Origin: CAVPJW01 sp963705525
Lineage (GTDB): Bacteria > Acidobacteriota > Vicinamibacteria > Vicinamibacterales > CAVPJW01
NCBI GenBank assembly: GCA_963705525.1
Contig: CAVPJW010000002.1
Coordinates: 248,001 to 312,000 of the forward strand
Reading direction: 5' to 3'
DNA length: 64,000 nt
The position numbers and the translations under genes are program-made. Under the pieces are notes generated by a model. The model saw only the letters and a list, made by a program, of their open reading frames with translations, searched no databases and had not been told where the DNA came from. This document shows positions 17,298 through 27,261 of this stretch, piece by piece. How positions within the stretch are numbered: the first letter of the stretch is position 1; each line of letters starts with the position of its first letter.

Positions 17298-17897
17298 ATG
17301 ACGCGCCGCATCGTCTGTCTCGTCGCCGCGTTGCTGGCTGCGGCCGATTCCACTCCCTGCTATGCCGACTGGTACGTCATGCCCTTCATCGCGCTCGATT
17401 TCGCGGGCGACACGAACGTCGTCGACCTCGAAGACGCCGCTCCGGAAAAGCACTTCTCATTTGGTGGAACAGTCACACTCCTTGGCGATGGGGTGCTGGG
17501 CTTTGAAGGCGACTTTGGCTATGCGCCCGGGTTCTTCGAACGCGGGATCGACCCGCCCCTGGTCACTTCGAGCTCGGTGACGACGCTGGTCGCAAATGTC
17601 GTGGTGGCGGTGCCTCGCCGCTGGACGGGCTACTCGCTCCGACCGTACGTCTCAGGCGGCTTTGGCGCCATGCGCGTCAGCATCGAGGATGTTCTCAACT
17701 TGTTTCGCGTGACCACGACTCTGCCGGCCCTCAATGTCGGTGGCGGTGCACTCGGCGCGATCGGCGATCGCTTTGGTGTGCGGTGGGATATTCGCTACCT
17801 GCGCGGGGCGCGAGGCGCGGACGAGAGCGGCGTGAGCTTCGGTTCGACGAAGCTGAGTTTCTGGCGCGCCAGCATGGCGCTGCTCATCAGGTATTAA
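17298..17897 (+). CDS. Outer-membrane beta-barrel-like protein
   Basis: A 199-residue protein with a signal peptide (TRRIVCLVAALLAAADS, ending near CYA). It is followed by alternating amphipathic strands rich in Gly and aromatics (FGGTVTLLG, YVSGGFGAMR, VRWDIRYLRG) and a C-terminal aromatic (RY), typical of small OmpA/OmpW-like barrels. The ATG at 17298 was chosen over the upstream open frame because it opens the signal. It lies 41 bases after the inactive serine-hydrolase homologue on the same strand, so the two may be co-transcribed. Specific role unknown. Confidence 0.7.
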   Translation: MTRRIVCLVAALLAAADSTPCYADWYVMPFIALDFAGDTNVVDLEDAAPEKHFSFGGTVTLLGDGVLGFEGDFGYAPGFFERGIDPPLVTSSSVTTLVANVVVAVPRRWTGYSLRPYVSGGFGAMRVSIEDVLNLFRVTTTLPALNVGGGALGAIGDRFGVRWDIRYLRGARGADESGVSFGSTKLSFWRASMALLIRY

Positions 17898-17936
17898 GAC
17901 ACCCCGCGGTCTTGTGACGATCAATCGCCTCCAGCA

Positions 17937-18848
17937 TCACCGACGCGCGCTGGACACGGATCCGCTCCGTCGACGACGTGCCACCTCTTCGGCGCTGGGG
18001 GCGGGCGGCATGCCACGAAACCTTCCTTGCAGATCGGCCAGCTCGCCGCTATCTCTAACGCGTCGTTCGACGTTCAGATGCCTGGCTTCTTCCTCGATAT
18101 ATTCCCGGCGATTGCCGGGGTTGGGATGGTCGCTCAGCCACTGAGGGCCGCTGCCACCGCTTTGTTCTTCGATGGTCCTGAACATGTTCGCCATGTCCAC
18201 AGGATCGTACCCCGCGCGGGCCATGATGTGCGAGCCGAGCAGGTCGGCCTGCTTCTCGTAGTCACGGCTGAAACGCATCAGCACTGCGCCAACGCCGAAT
18301 TGACTGCCCTGGTAGACAGCCTGGCCTAGCCCTCCGCCGATGATCGCGCCCACGACCGCTCCGGCCACGCCACTCCACTGGTATTTTTCCGCCTTCGTCA
18401 TCTGCGCCGTGCCGTGCCGAAGCGCGACGTGACTCAACTCGTGAGCCATGACGCCGGCAACCTCGCCTTCGGTTGTCGCGGCCTCTATCATCCCGCGATT
18501 GACGTACATCGGACCGCCCGGCAACGCAAACGCGTTGATGTCTTTCTCGTTGACGACCTTGAACGAATAGCTGAATTCAGGGTGTTGAAATTCCGACGGA
18601 ATCGCGCGCTCCAGGTCGGCGCCAACGCGTCGCACGAACGCGAGCGCCCGTGCATCGTTCAAGAGCGGCGTCTCTTTTTCCACCTCCATCGCGGCATCAC
18701 GGCCCAGCTGAACGTCCTGTTCCGGGGTGTACTTGTTCTTGGGCACTTCGATGGAAGTCTGCGCGACCAGAATCGATGCACCGACGGTGACGGTCAGCAA
18801 CCCCGCCAGAGAAAAGCATTTGCGAGCCGGTCGATGTGGTTGAGGCAT
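17937..18848 (-). CDS. M48-family zinc metallopeptidase (BepA/LoiP-like)
   Basis: About 303 residues. The ATG 18846-18848 is preferred over the upstream in-frame ATGs because GGAGG lies six bases before it. A signal-like hydrophobic region (LAGLLTVTVGASILVA) is followed by the catalytic motif HELSHVALRH (about residue 136). The Glu ligand is downstream in RDYEKQADLLG. LPGGPMYVNRGMI is the conserved upstream strand of the M48 Ste24-like fold. Members degrade misfolded envelope proteins and aid outer-membrane assembly. The downstream SDHPNPGNR motif is common in this subgroup. Confidence 0.9.
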   Translation of the reverse strand: MPQPHRPARKCFSLAGLLTVTVGASILVAQTSIEVPKNKYTPEQDVQLGRDAAMEVEKETPLLNDARALAFVRRVGADLERAIPSEFQHPEFSYSFKVVNEKDINAFALPGGPMYVNRGMIEAATTEGEVAGVMAHELSHVALRHGTAQMTKAEKYQWSGVAGAVVGAIIGGGLGQAVYQGSQFGVGAVLMRFSRDYEKQADLLGSHIMARAGYDPVDMANMFRTIEEQSGGSGPQWLSDHPNPGNRREYIEEEARHLNVERRVRDSGELADLQGRFRGMPPAPSAEEVARRRRSGSVSSARR

Positions 18849-18972
18849 GGCGATCCTCCCCATGAACCCACACAACTTCCAATAACCATGCCATCAGAAA
18901 GAGCCGACGGACGACCGCGAGGGACGACCGCAACAAGGCTGCCGGCGCGCGTAGATCAGGACCGGGTGTTGT

Positions 18973-20022
18973 TCACGACTCGATCGTGGGGGATGCGGGC
19001 GAGCGATACGCATCGAGGAGCGTCGATGCGGTGGCGAGGACGACGGGGCCGAGAACGAGACCGACGAAGCCGAAGGCCGCGACACCGCCGAGCAAACTGA
19101 TCAGCAGCATGAGCCCGTTCATTTCGGTTCGCCCGCTGAGAAGCATCGGGCGCAGAAAGTTGTCAACGGCGCTGACGACGCCGCCGCACACGCCGATGAG
19201 GATCAATCCGCGAGTCATGTCTCCGGAAAGAAGGAGAAACAGCGCCGCGGGCAACCACACCAGGGATGCGCCAACGACCGGAATCAGCGAGGCGAAGGCC
19301 ATCGTGACGCCCCAGAAGGCGGGAGCCGCAATGCCGAGCATCGCGAAGGCGACGCCTCCGAGAAAACCCTGCGCGCCGGCCACGGCAAGGCTCGCCGTCA
19401 CGCTCGCGCGGATCAGCTCGAGCGCCTGCGAAATGAGTTCCTCGCGCTGCGCCTCATCGAAAGGGAGCAGCTTCCGAACAGTTCGTCCGATGCTCTCGGC
19501 GTCGCGGAGAAAGAAGAACAATGCGAAGAGCGTGATGATCAGGTTCAGAAAGAACACGGCGATGTTCGCGACGACGCCGCCAGTCTGCGAAGCCACGATG
19601 GTGGCCAGATTCTTGACAGCGTCGGTGATCAGGTTCATGACGGCGGCCGGAGACGGCAGCGGAATTCTGGGCTGCACTCGCTCCCAGAAGTGTTGAATGC
19701 CGGCCGGACCCGTCTCCGAGAGCACGCGTTGAACGTCTGGTAACGCCACGGCCGCTTCGCGGACCAGAGCGCTCAGGAGCACGACCATCGGCACGATCAG
19801 GATCACCGTCACGATGAGCGTCGTCGCCAGCGCCGCGCGGTTGGGATTGAAGCGTGATCTGAAGCGGCGATACCAGGGGTAAAAACAAACGGCCAGAACC
19901 GCCGCCCAAAGCAAAGGCGACAGGAACGGTTGCACGACGAGGAAGACGAGGTAGACCATCAGGAGGACAACCCCGTAAAACAGGGCGACGGCTATCCGCT
20001 CCCGTTCGCGGCTCTGAGGCAT
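18973..20022 (-). CDS. AI-2E-family (PerM-like) transporter
   Basis: A 349-residue membrane protein with around eight hydrophobic helices: paired N-terminal helices (VVLLMVYLVFLVV, LSPLLWAAVLAVCFYPWYR), a soluble middle part, and C-terminal helices including GFLGGVAFAMLGI and LLGGVAAFGFVGLVLGP. This is the AI-2E/PerM profile; most members are exporters or sodium/proton antiporters and only a few move autoinducer-2. No Shine-Dalgarno is seen; instead TAGAAT lies seven bases before the ATG. Confidence 0.85.
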   Translation of the reverse strand: MPQSRERERIAVALFYGVVLLMVYLVFLVVQPFLSPLLWAAVLAVCFYPWYRRFRSRFNPNRAALATTLIVTVILIVPMVVLLSALVREAAVALPDVQRVLSETGPAGIQHFWERVQPRIPLPSPAAVMNLITDAVKNLATIVASQTGGVVANIAVFFLNLIITLFALFFFLRDAESIGRTVRKLLPFDEAQREELISQALELIRASVTASLAVAGAQGFLGGVAFAMLGIAAPAFWGVTMAFASLIPVVGASLVWLPAALFLLLSGDMTRGLILIGVCGGVVSAVDNFLRPMLLSGRTEMNGLMLLISLLGGVAAFGFVGLVLGPVVLATASTLLDAYRSPASPTIES

Positions 20023-20029
20023 CGGGGGG

Positions 20030-20035
20030 ATTCTA
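20030..20035 (-). promoter_or_regulatory. Candidate leaderless -10 element of the AI-2E gene
   Basis: On the minus strand TAGAAT is followed by seven bases (CCCCCCG) and then the ATG at 20022. Transcription would begin at or near the start codon. There is no SD-like sequence in the gap. Confidence 0.35.
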
Positions 20036-20040
20036 TCAAA

Positions 20041-20139
20041 GGGGTTCAGGGTTCAAAGGTTCAGAGTTCAAGGGTTCCTAAGCAGCCGAAGGACTGGAAG
20101 GGTCCAGGGGACCTGAGAGACCTGAAGTACCTGAAGGAC
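20041..20139. repeat. Degenerate short tandem repeats (GGTTCA and ACCTGA units)
   Basis: The intergenic stretch holds two adjacent degenerate arrays. The first has GTTCA cores every 7-8 bases (20044 to 20076). The second has GACCTGA/TACCTGA-like cores every 8-9 bases up to about 20139. Units are imperfect, reminiscent of heptameric repeat tracts seen between genes in some Acidobacteria and cyanobacteria. A possible -10 TACAAT for the next gene follows at 20142. Confidence 0.6.
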
Positions 20140-20164
20140 CGTACAATTGACGTGATCCTTCGCC

Positions 20165-21277
20165 ATGTCAGACGCAACCCATCCTTCGCCGACCTGGAAC
20201 GAGCATTACCGGGATGAACGCGATGCGGCGTTCATGTATCGGGCGTTGGCCACCGTCGAGCCTGATCCGGCGCGTCAGGAGCTGTTCGAGCGGCTCGCCG
20301 GTGTCGAGGATCAGCACGCCGAGAGGTGGGCGCAGCTCTTCGTCCAGCACGATCGACCGGTTCCTCCGCACGCGCCGTCGCGCCGTGCACGCGCGCTGGT
20401 CTGGATGGCCCGACGCTTCGGGCCTTCCTCGATTCTGCCGTTCGTGCTCGCCGAAGAGGGTCGTGAAGTCGAAGCCTATCTCGGCCTTGCGCGGCACGAT
20501 CGGGATCGTCCGGTCGGCAAGCTGGCGATGAGCATTGCGGCCGACTCCGCCGAGCATGCCCGCGAGCTGAGCACCGCGATGGGCCGCGAGGGAGAGCCGT
20601 GGCACGTCGCCGGAACTGGTGGGCTGCTGCGAAGCCTCGTGTATGGGTTCAACGACGGCCTGACGGCGAACTTCGGGCTGGTGGCCGGCGTGATCGGTGC
20701 GTCGGTCGATCATCACGTCATCATCATCACGGGCGTCGCGGGTGCGATCGCCGACGCGTTGTCGATGGGCGCGAGCGGATATCTTGCCGCCAAGAGCGAG
20801 GCCGAAGTTCGGGCGCATCAGATCGAGCGGGAGCGCGAAGAGCTCCAGATGATGCCAGACCTCGAAGAGGATGAGCTGGCGCTCATCTATGAAATGAAAG
20901 GGTTGGCACCAGAACGAGCGCGAGAGACCGCTCACGCCGTGATGCGCGATCCCGAGCAGGCACTCAAAGCCCAAGTGCAGGAGGAACTCCACCTGGGTCG
21001 CGTCGATTTGACGCCGGGACTCGACGGATGGATCACCGGATCGGCGACGGCGTTTGGCGCGCTCATTCCGATCATTCCGTTTCTGGTCACGCGCGGCGGC
21101 ACGGCGATGTGGATCTCTCTCTCGGTCAGCATGCTGGCGCACTTTGCCGTGGGCGGCGCCCGCAGCCTGCTCACCGGCCGGAGCATCTGGGCCAGCGGAC
21201 GCGACATGTTTCTGGTTGGGTTTGGCGTGGCGGTGATTGGCTACGGAATCGGCGAGCTGATCACTCGGATTCTCTAG
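20165..21277 (+). CDS. Rubrerythrin-like domain fused to VIT1/CCC1 iron-manganese transporter
   Basis: A 370-residue fusion. Residues 1-140 are a ferritin-like helical domain with paired Glu/His ligands (ERDAAFMYRAL, EDQHAERW, LAEEGREVEAYL, EHARELS) expected to bind a di-iron site. Residues 150-370 are a VIT1/CCC1 transporter with LVYGFNDGLTANFGLVAGV, ADALSMGASGYLAAKSE, a cytoplasmic metal-binding helix region, and three further membrane helices to the C-terminus. Such proteins (membrane-bound ferritin A-like) move Fe2+ or Mn2+ out of the cytosol, with the ferritin-like domain capturing the metal. Complete and undamaged. Divergent from the AI-2E gene across the repeat tract. Confidence 0.9.
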   Translation: MSDATHPSPTWNEHYRDERDAAFMYRALATVEPDPARQELFERLAGVEDQHAERWAQLFVQHDRPVPPHAPSRRARALVWMARRFGPSSILPFVLAEEGREVEAYLGLARHDRDRPVGKLAMSIAADSAEHARELSTAMGREGEPWHVAGTGGLLRSLVYGFNDGLTANFGLVAGVIGASVDHHVIIITGVAGAIADALSMGASGYLAAKSEAEVRAHQIEREREELQMMPDLEEDELALIYEMKGLAPERARETAHAVMRDPEQALKAQVQEELHLGRVDLTPGLDGWITGSATAFGALIPIIPFLVTRGGTAMWISLSVSMLAHFAVGGARSLLTGRSIWASGRDMFLVGFGVAVIGYGIGELITRIL

Positions 21278-21538
21278 TCCGCTGCTCGATGGTTGCACTG
21301 TTCTTCGCAGGTCGACATACCAAATCCGTCGACGAGTACCCAACCTGTAAGGCCGTTCGCTCGTTCCTGGCAAGCCCCGACAGAATCGTGGCAGGCGCGA
21401 CAGGTTTGTAATCCCCTCTGGGAGTTCTGCGCGTCTTCCAGCTCCACCAGCCGCGCCGAAGTCGCAATTTTGCAGGCATTTCCAGCGTCGTTCCACTCGA
21501 CCGAAGGTGGTGTGTCAGTTGCACACCTCTCCAGGTCC

Positions 21539-23257
<1,719 letters not shown>

Positions 23258-23316
23258 TGACGGGTGCAGAGCGACCGCTTAGGACACTTGGTTGTTTCCG
23301 TTTGAAGGAGGAGTGG

Positions 23317-24444
23317 ATGGCTCCGCAGGCAATTGCGCACGTAGACGGACCGCACTTGTTTCATTCGTTCTGGATCGCAGGCTTCGGCTCGAACGACAAC
23401 AGGTGGGCCGACCGCGGAGCCCCTGTGCCGCAGTTTGGCCCCGATCCCGGGCGGGCCGATCGGTACTACCGCTGGCTGCGTGACCTCCGCATCGGCACGG
23501 CCTGCGAACAAGTGATCTGGCCACTCGTGGATCTCGGGGGCGAGATCGATTGCGAGGTCCTGAGGCCGGTGCTGGACGCCGCCGATCGCTACGGCATTCA
23601 GGTGATCTGGGACCTTTCGCTCGCGAGCGTTCCGGAAGGTCTGGACGTGATGTCGCCCGACTTTCCCCCGCGATTCGCGGGGTTCTGCCATACCCTGGCG
23701 TCGTTCATCTTCGCGTCGACCAGCGGAGCGCATTTCTTCCGATTGTCAACCACGCCGTTCCCGCGCGACACGGAGAAAACCGACTCCGAGAACACACGGC
23801 GCATGTCAGTACGCGGCCGGCCGCGCGAGGTGCGCAAGCAGATTGCCCGGGCCGCCATCGCCGGGTGCGATGCCATCTGGTCGACCGATTCGTCGGCGCG
23901 CATCATCCATGTGGCGCCGACGGTTTCGACGACAGTCCATCGAGCTGCAGCCGTCGCCGCCGCGCGTGGGCAGGTTGATCTGTGGGACATGCTCACCGGC
24001 TCGGTCCTTCCCGAACTGGGTGGATCTCCGCGGTATCTCGACATCATGGCGCTCAGCTTTTTTCCATCCCGCGAGCCGCGGAAGCGGCGGCAGGTGCCGG
24101 CAGATGACGCGGCTCCCGTGGCGCTGCCGGCCAACTTCCATGAAATCGCGCGCGAGTTGTATCGACGCTACGAACGTCCGATGATTGTGGGCGAGCCCCA
24201 GAACCTGCGCGGGGCGATGCTCGGCGACATGCTGAACGAGCTCTGTCGTGCCATCGCGCTTGGTGTGTTCTTCGAGGGTGTCTGCGTCGATCCTTTGATG
24301 GAACAGCGGAAAACCGCAGGAGGAACTCGCTCAACCGACGCCGGCATCGATCCCTCCATCGTCCGCCAGTTCCGGCGCTGCCAGACGGTCCTGGCACAGA
24401 TCGGCTGGGGCGACCGACAATACGTCGCCGAGGGCGTCGCCTAA
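23317..24444 (+). CDS. Glycoside-hydrolase-family-1-like TIM-barrel protein, catalytic glutamates not conserved
   Basis: A 375-residue protein. The start is decided by a strong AAGGAGGAG at 23305-23313 before ATG 23317. Sequence layout resembles clan-A beta-glucosidase-like barrels: HLFHSFWIAGFGSNDNRWADRG at strand 1, an RYYRWLRDLRIGTACEQVIWP helix-strand, QVIWDLSLASVPEGLD, and a final strand RPMIVGEP. The position that usually holds Asn-Glu-Pro reads LSTTP, and the second Glu context is GEPQNL instead of AETG. It may be a non-hydrolytic or divergent member. It follows pilB by 59 bases on the same strand; a functional link is not evident. Confidence 0.55.
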   Translation: MAPQAIAHVDGPHLFHSFWIAGFGSNDNRWADRGAPVPQFGPDPGRADRYYRWLRDLRIGTACEQVIWPLVDLGGEIDCEVLRPVLDAADRYGIQVIWDLSLASVPEGLDVMSPDFPPRFAGFCHTLASFIFASTSGAHFFRLSTTPFPRDTEKTDSENTRRMSVRGRPREVRKQIARAAIAGCDAIWSTDSSARIIHVAPTVSTTVHRAAAVAAARGQVDLWDMLTGSVLPELGGSPRYLDIMALSFFPSREPRKRRQVPADDAAPVALPANFHEIARELYRRYERPMIVGEPQNLRGAMLGDMLNELCRAIALGVFFEGVCVDPLMEQRKTAGGTRSTDAGIDPSIVRQFRRCQTVLAQIGWGDRQYVAEGVA

Positions 24445-24462
24445 TCCAGAACCAGTCCCTAA

Positions 24463-24500
24463 TCGCTTCGAAGCGCGGTGGCGGGATCGACTGCCGGCGG
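24463..24500 (-). pseudogene. Possible C-terminal remnant of a third ADOP permease
   Basis: On the minus strand, 24463-24500 reads PPAVDPATALRSD then TAG. This matches the highly conserved C-terminus of ADOP/MacB-like permeases (R-x-D-P-A-T-A-L-R-S-E at 36067-36100 in this window). No coherent upstream permease coding sequence is found. It may be a deletion scar left by recombination among ADOP genes. The rest of the 24445-24789 gap shows no convincing gene. Confidence 0.4.
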
Positions 24501-24789
24501 TCAGGAGGACCTTCGCCCGCTGAAAGGTCGACTCGTTAACGAAGGCCACGATTGCCTTCATCTCCGTGACCGCCTGGTTCGTCCCCCTCAAGGCAGGAAT
24601 CTGCGCGTTTCTCCTGTCACCGGTGTTCGCATGCGGACGCTCCCGTCCCAGTCGCGCGCGTCGGCAGTGCTTGACTGCGCCGAAGGACTGGATTTCCGGC
24701 CATCGATCGAGGGACGCCCGAGGTGTGGGCTGGTACGGCGTTTGAGATCCATCATCCGCTGGTCGATTGCCCGCAGGCAGGGAGCTCCT

Positions 24790-27258
24790 ATGGACACCGT
24801 GCTTTCCGACGTTCGCTACGCCGCCCGGACACTTCTCAGGACACCAGGCTTCACGCTTGTCGCCCTGTTGACCATCGCCCTCGGCGTTGGTGCCAACAGC
24901 GCCGTCTTCAGCGTGGTGAACAGCATCGTCGTGAAACCGTTGCCATTCCGCGAGCCGGATCGGCTCGTCAAAGTGACCGGGGAAGTGGGCACCGTCAATG
25001 CCCAGGACGTCGGGCTGTCGATTCCCGAACTCGACGATCTCCGCGCCAGCGGAGCGTTCACGCAAGCGGCCGGCGTGTATCCCATCAGCGCCAATCTCAC
25101 CGGGACTGACGAGCCGGCGCGCGTTGACACGTTGCTCGTCAGCGCGAATTACTTCGAGCTGCTGGGCGTCAGCGCCGCGCACGGTCGTGTTTTTGGTTCG
25201 CAGGATGAAGTACCGGGCATCGCGGAAGTGGCGGTGATCAGCGATGGGTTCTGGCGCCGCAGCTTCGGCAGCGATCCTGCCGTGGTCGGGTCACGAATCC
25301 GGATTGATGCCGATCTGTACACCGTGATCGGCGTGTTGCCCGCGGAGTTTCGCCACCCCGGACGAAGCATCACCTCGGACGTCGACGTGTGGGCACCGTC
25401 CGGATACCGGGCATCGCCATTCGGTCCGCCGCGGCGCGGCGCGAACTTCCTGAGCGGCGTTCTCGCGCGCCTGGCGCCCGGTGTCAGCCTCGCCGACGCC
25501 CAGCATCGTCTCGACAGAATGGCCGATCGCCTGCGAGTCGAGGCGCCCAATGACTATCCAGCGGAGGCCCATTGGCGACCGCACGCCGAAGGTCTCAAGA
25601 GCGACCTTGTGGGATCCGTGCGACAGTCCCTGCTTACTCTGCTGGCGGCAGTCGGGTTCGTCCTCCTGATCGCGTGCGTCAACATCGCGAACCTGCTCCT
25701 CACGCGCACGGCGGCGCGGCGACACGAGACGGCGATCCGTCGGGCGCTCGGCGCAAGTCGCGCGCGCCTGGTGCGGCAGCTGCTGATAGAAAGTCTGCTG
25801 CTTGCCCTGATCGGCGGAGGACTTGGCCTCCTGACCGCGCTCTGGGCGACGGATTTTCTCATCAGCCTCAGCCCCGCGAGCATTCCCCGCCTCGACGAGG
25901 TCTCGGTCGATCTTCGTGTCGTGATGTTCGCGCTCGGCGTATCCATCGTAACCGGCCTGGTCTTTGGGCTCGTGCCGGCTCTTCAGCCCTCGGCGGCCGG
26001 TATCCATCAACACCTGAAGGACGGCGTCAGGAGCGCTCCACCCTCTCAGAACACCACGCGCAGGTCTCTTGTTGTGGCCGAAATGTCGCTGGCGTTCGTG
26101 CTTCTCGTTGGGGCTGGCCTGCTCGTCCGAAGTTTCTGGCAGCTGCAACGGGTCGATCCCGGGTTCGATTCGGGCAACCTCCTCGTCGCGCGCATGTGGC
26201 TGCCGCAGCCCAACCAACCCGAGACCGGTCCGTACTTTCAGCACGAACGGCGACTCCATTTCATACGGGAGCTGATTCGACGTGCCAGTCTTCTTCCCGG
26301 TGCAACGTCGGTGGCGATGGCGACGACCGTGCCTTTCTCAGGTCCGTTCGTTGCGGGGCCCAGCAACGGTTCGTTCACCATCGAAGGTCGCGGAGCCGAG
26401 ATGGAGGGTCTTGCCCGAGCGCAGGCGGTGGCCGTGACACCGTCGTACTTTCACACCATGGGGATCGAGCTCGTGCGTGGCCGTGACTTTGAGGACCGCG
26501 ATGCGGCCATCGCAACCCGCTTCGTCGTCGTCAGCCAGTCGATGGTCGATCGATACTGGCCCGGCCAAGATCCGATCGGAAAGCGCATCAGACCAGGTGG
26601 CAGGACTTCCACGGCTCCGTGGCTCGAGATCATCGGTGTCGTGCGAGACGTGAAGAGCGACACGCTCGAGCAGGCATGGCAGCCTCACATCTATGCGTCG
26701 CTCCTGCAATCATCCAGCTTGCAGCTGGTTCTGGCCGTGCGCGGTACGCGCGACCTGTCGAGCCTCGCTCTGCTGGTTCGGCGGGAAGTGAAGAGCATCG
26801 ACGCGGAGATTCCCGTGTTCGGTGTTCGGACGATGAGCGATCTGATGAGCGCGTCGATGGCGGAGCGTCGGTTCTCGATGCAGCTCATGGGTCTCTTCGC
26901 GGTGGCGGCGTTGATGCTCGCGACGATCGGCGTTTATGGCGTCATCGCTTACGGTGTCAACCAGCAGCGGAAGGAATTTGGAATCCGCATGGCTCTGGGC
27001 GCGACACGTCGAGGCATCATGGGGCGTGTCCTCAGTCAGGGGCTGCGCCCGGCCGTCGCAGGAATGGCCGTGGGCCTCTTCGCCTCGTTCGCGCTCGTGA
27101 AGGTCATGGCCGGCATGCTCTTCAAGATCCCGCCTGGTGATCCCGCGACGTTTGCGTCGATGGTTGGCATTCTGTCGGTTGCGGCCCTCGTCGCCAGTCT
27201 GGTGCCGGCCTGGAGTGCCACGCGCTTCGACCCCATGCGCGTGCTCAGGGACGAATAG
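24790..27258 (+). CDS. ADOP-type ABC transporter permease (MacB core / FtsX)
   Basis: About 822 residues from ATG 24790 (GGGAGC just upstream); the open frame to 24478 looks non-coding. Layout: helix 1 with RTPGFTLVALLTIALGVGANSAVFSVVN, a periplasmic MacB-PCD domain, an FtsX domain with FVLLIACVNIANLLLTR and RALGASR, a second periplasmic domain, and a second FtsX domain ending in ATRFDPMRVLRDE. This duplicated architecture without its own ATPase is the acidobacterial orphan permease (ADOP) type. It probably pairs with a separately encoded ATPase. No PadR partner is adjacent and the N-terminal soluble helix seen in the 36 kb copy is missing. It ends three bases from the convergent propeller gene. 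Confidence 0.9.
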   Translation: MDTVLSDVRYAARTLLRTPGFTLVALLTIALGVGANSAVFSVVNSIVVKPLPFREPDRLVKVTGEVGTVNAQDVGLSIPELDDLRASGAFTQAAGVYPISANLTGTDEPARVDTLLVSANYFELLGVSAAHGRVFGSQDEVPGIAEVAVISDGFWRRSFGSDPAVVGSRIRIDADLYTVIGVLPAEFRHPGRSITSDVDVWAPSGYRASPFGPPRRGANFLSGVLARLAPGVSLADAQHRLDRMADRLRVEAPNDYPAEAHWRPHAEGLKSDLVGSVRQSLLTLLAAVGFVLLIACVNIANLLLTRTAARRHETAIRRALGASRARLVRQLLIESLLLALIGGGLGLLTALWATDFLISLSPASIPRLDEVSVDLRVVMFALGVSIVTGLVFGLVPALQPSAAGIHQHLKDGVRSAPPSQNTTRRSLVVAEMSLAFVLLVGAGLLVRSFWQLQRVDPGFDSGNLLVARMWLPQPNQPETGPYFQHERRLHFIRELIRRASLLPGATSVAMATTVPFSGPFVAGPSNGSFTIEGRGAEMEGLARAQAVAVTPSYFHTMGIELVRGRDFEDRDAAIATRFVVVSQSMVDRYWPGQDPIGKRIRPGGRTSTAPWLEIIGVVRDVKSDTLEQAWQPHIYASLLQSSSLQLVLAVRGTRDLSSLALLVRREVKSIDAEIPVFGVRTMSDLMSASMAERRFSMQLMGLFAVAALMLATIGVYGVIAYGVNQQRKEFGIRMALGATRRGIMGRVLSQGLRPAVAGMAVGLFASFALVKVMAGMLFKIPPGDPATFASMVGILSVAALVASLVPAWSATRFDPMRVLRDE

Positions 27259-27261
27259 CGG

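Noticed and set aside
20041..20139. tRNA-like GGTTCAA motifs
   Set aside because: GGTTCAA recurs as part of a short tandem repeat; no acceptor or anticodon stem can be drawn.
20168..21496. 442-codon open frame antisense to the rubrerythrin-VIT1 gene
   Set aside because: Composition is Arg/His/Asp-rich without any domain; it is the shadow of a well-supported gene in GC-rich DNA.
21293..21538. Upstream extension of pilB
   Set aside because: Ser/Gln-rich text without similarity to the MshEN domain; ATG 21539 is a better start.
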